A stretch of 7,491 nt of DNA from Campylobacteraceae bacterium (lineage in GTDB: Bacteria; Campylobacterota; Campylobacteria; Campylobacterales; Sulfurovaceae), in NCBI GenBank assembly GCA_027079365.1, contig JALWVW010000063.1:1-7491 (forward strand), read 5' to 3'. This document shows positions 5,542 to 7,491 of the stretch, piece by piece. Each line of letters starts with the position of its first letter. Positions within the stretch are counted from its first letter, which is position 1. The translations under genes were made by a program, and so were the position numbers. The notes below the pieces were generated by a model. It was given only the letters and a program-made list of their open reading frames with translations, searched no databases and was not told the DNA's origin.

Positions 5542-7491
5542 ATGACAGCATTGGATAGAAAAGTTGAACAGCTCATGCATGAGAATGCTACTGATTTCGA
5601 GATAGCAAAAGTATTGAAACAGGATATAAAAGCCTATTTTGAAACACTCCCTGAACTCTTTTCTCAAAGCAGCGGAAAGGATTTTCTTGTCAAACACACC
5701 CGCAAGATTGACGCCATCGTAGCGCTTGTTTACAAGGTTTCGATCAGAGCCATGTTTGGCAACTATCTGCCCATGAAAAACCATATACCTGTCTCTGTTG
5801 CTGCACTGGGAAGTTATGGCAGAGAACAACTCTGTGTCCACTCCGATATTGATCTCATGATCGTCTACGAGGATATCCCCGGATACCAGAGCAAAGCACT
5901 CATAGAGAAGATGCTTTATCTCTTTTGGGATGCAGGACTCAAACTTGGGCATCGTGTACATGAGCTTTCAGAACTTCCCGAAGTTGCACGCAGCGATATC
6001 ACCATAAAGAGCGCTATACTCGAATCTAGATTTATAGAAGGTTCACGATCACTCTGGGCTGGTGTTGAAAATAAAATCACACTGATACGCAAAGAAGCAC
6101 CTGAAAAATTCATTCGGGAAAAGTTGCAAGAGCAACGGAATCTTCACCAAAAATTCCCTCTTACCATGGAACCAAATCTCAAAGAAGGGGTTGGTGGATT
6201 TAGAGATGCCAATCTAGTGTTTTGGATCGGAAAACTACTGTACAATGTCCCACGGATCCGTGAGCTTCCCAATACTATCGTTCAAGAAACTGACTACAGA
6301 GAGTTTAGAGTCGCTCTGGAGTTTCTCTTCCGTGTTCGTTCTGCCCTGCATCTGATCTCTGGGAAAAAAGAAGATAGGGTAAGGCTGGAAAGAATCCCTG
6401 AGATAGCCAGTCTGTTGGGCTATGACACAACACCCCATGCACAGATGCGCTTTGCCAAAAAAACAACGGAAAGTTTGAGGGTCATCAATCTCTTTGGAAA
6501 GATCTGGTTGGAAGCACTGATCTCAGAGTATGCACCAGATATCTATGATAGCTATCTCCTCATCCCCGAAGAGTCCACACTCTCTAAACTCATTATCTCG
6601 CTTAACCAAAACGCACATCTTCCTTTTGAGGTACATCCAAGCATCCTTAAGGCTCTGATTCATGCCAAAAAACCAGAACGGCCCAGCCAGAATCTCTACA
6701 AGGTTATTTCAGATATTTTCCATCAAGACAGTGCATACTCCGTACTCAAAGCCCTTCATGGTGCCAGACTACTCAAGTATGCCATTCCTCCTATCAAAAA
6801 AGTGGTTGATCTACCGCAGTTTGACGGATATCACCACTATAGCGTTGATATGCATTCTTTGAAATGCCTTTCATTTCTGGAGAATATTGAAGATCCTCTG
6901 CTTTTGACATGCTACGAAGGTTTGGAGAAAAAAGAGAAACATCTTTTAAAAATCGTTACTTTTTTGCATGATGCGGGCAAAGGAAGAAAAAAAGATCACT
7001 CTCTTGTGGGCGTATCACTTTTTAGGTTATTTGCGGCAAAAATCGGTATGGATCAAGCACTGATCAATACAGGAGCCAAACTTATACAATATCATGACCT
7101 CATGAGTACGACTGCCCAAAGAGAGGATCTCTATAACGAAAAGACCATTTTGCAATTTGCCTCCAGGTTCAAAAGCAAAACACTACTGGATATGATCTAT
7201 CTGCTTACCTATGCGGACATGAATGGTGTGGGAGGCGGCATCTACACCAACTTCAACGCCAAACTTCTTCGCACCCTCCACCAAGAGTCTATTGCTTCGT
7301 TACAACACGACAAAATTCTTACTACCACAGCTAGAAGATTGGAAAAGATAGAGGGACTAAAGCGGAACAAGCGATTCAAGGCATTTCCTAAAAGTGTACA
7401 AAAAAAGATACTCTCCATCCCTGCCAATGAACTCTTCATCTACAATAGCACGCAACAGATACTCTCCATCATAGCTATGACTTTAGAGGTG
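5542..7491 (+). CDS. glnD: GlnD, bifunctional PII uridylyltransferase / uridylyl-removing enzyme, 3'-truncated by window edge
   Basis: GlnD senses glutamine in the cytoplasm and adds UMP to, or removes it from, PII signalling proteins, thereby controlling ammonia assimilation. I read 650 uninterrupted codons; the family is about 850-900 residues, so most of the C-terminal ACT glutamine sensor is missing. The nucleotidyltransferase domain shows GSYGRE (90-95) and SDID with metal-binding Asp102 and Asp104. EPNLKEGVGGFRD (210-222) is a GlnD hallmark. The HD hydrolase domain shows YHHYSVDMH (430-438), HDAGKGRKKDH (476-486), YHDLMSTTAQ (517-526) and Asp559, so both active sites look complete. ATG 5542 is the first possible start: an in-frame stop lies at 5518-5520, and AGGGG (5527-5531) lies 10 nt upstream, a modest site. 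It diverges from mqnE across 48 nt. No glnB or amtB is in the window. Confidence 0.95.
   Translation, partial: MTALDRKVEQLMHENATDFEIAKVLKQDIKAYFETLPELFSQSSGKDFLVKHTRKIDAIVALVYKVSIRAMFGNYLPMKNHIPVSVAALGSYGREQLCVHSDIDLMIVYEDIPGYQSKALIEKMLYLFWDAGLKLGHRVHELSELPEVARSDITIKSAILESRFIEGSRSLWAGVENKITLIRKEAPEKFIREKLQEQRNLHQKFPLTMEPNLKEGVGGFRDANLVFWIGKLLYNVPRIRELPNTIVQETDYREFRVALEFLFRVRSALHLISGKKEDRVRLERIPEIASLLGYDTTPHAQMRFAKKTTESLRVINLFGKIWLEALISEYAPDIYDSYLLIPEESTLSKLIISLNQNAHLPFEVHPSILKALIHAKKPERPSQNLYKVISDIFHQDSAYSVLKALHGARLLKYAIPPIKKVVDLPQFDGYHHYSVDMHSLKCLSFLENIEDPLLLTCYEGLEKKEKHLLKIVTFLHDAGKGRKKDHSLVGVSLFRLFAAKIGMDQALINTGAKLIQYHDLMSTTAQREDLYNEKTILQFASRFKSKTLLDMIYLLTYADMNGVGGGIYTNFNAKLLRTLHQESIASLQHDKILTTTARRLEKIEGLKRNKRFKAFPKSVQKKILSIPANELFIYNSTQQILSIIAMTLEV
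7406..7470 (+). repeat. In-frame 14-nt direct repeat within glnD
   Basis: AGATACTCTCCATC occurs at 7406-7419 and again at 7457-7470. The copies are 51 nt (17 codons) apart in the same frame, each encoding Ile-Leu-Ser-Ile, in the segment just before or within the first ACT domain. It is most likely chance or local coding similarity; no mobile element is associated. Confidence 0.5.

Noticed and set aside
5509..5961. 150-codon open frame on the minus strand opposite the start of glnD
   Set aside because: It is wholly antisense to the well-supported nucleotidyltransferase domain of GlnD and covers the divergent promoter. Its translation shows no recognisable domain, and no ribosome binding site argues for it.
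1..7491. Search for CRISPR repeats, insertion-sequence ends, tRNAs, riboswitches and toxin-antitoxin pairs
   Set aside because: No regularly spaced repeats, transposase-like frame, cloverleaf-like sequence or small paired genes were seen by eye. Nearly all bases are accounted for by core metabolic genes.

Overview
The window looks like a chromosomal segment of a chemolithoautotrophic Campylobacterota (Epsilonproteobacteria), probably Sulfurovum- or Sulfurimonas-like. This is inferred from gene content, from protein style as I recall it, and from AT-rich extended -10 promoters without good -35 boxes. It holds a two-subunit bacterial ATP citrate lyase (key enzyme of the reductive TCA cycle), the radical-SAM enzyme MqnE of the futalosine menaquinone pathway, and GlnD. 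Genus was not tested by any search.

Layout. Positions 1-5493 are read leftward (minus strand) and 5542-7491 rightward (plus strand). From the divergent junction at about 5494-5541, the minus strand carries mqnE, then a TrpG/PabA glutamine amidotransferase subunit, then a multi-pass membrane protein of uncertain function. Their gaps are 12 and 2 nt, so they probably form one operon. A 103-nt gap (2641-2743) follows, with no convincing terminator, a candidate extended -10 promoter and a strong Shine-Dalgarno sequence. It leads into aclB and aclA, which are 10 nt apart; aclA runs off the left edge. On the plus strand, glnD starts at 5542 and runs off the right edge.

How the genes work together. 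AclB (ATP-grasp and citrate-binding half) and AclA (phosphohistidine, CoA-binding and citrate-synthase-like half) together correspond to animal ACLY and cleave citrate to acetyl-CoA and oxaloacetate for CO2 fixation. MqnE makes aminofutalosine for menaquinone, the respiratory quinone of this group. TrpG/PabA supplies ammonia to a chorismate-using synthase, so two chorismate-derived pathways share an operon. GlnD senses glutamine and modifies PII, controlling nitrogen assimilation. The window thus joins core carbon, quinone and nitrogen metabolism.

No tRNA, rRNA, CRISPR array, insertion sequence or phage gene was seen, and there is no gene-free stretch over 110 nt. It reads as ordinary core chromosome. 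The points most worth a second look are the compact mqnE/glnD divergent promoter with overlapping -10 elements and a near-leaderless mqnE, the uncharacterised GT-C-like membrane protein, and the repeat upstream of aclB. I found no convincing undescribed system.
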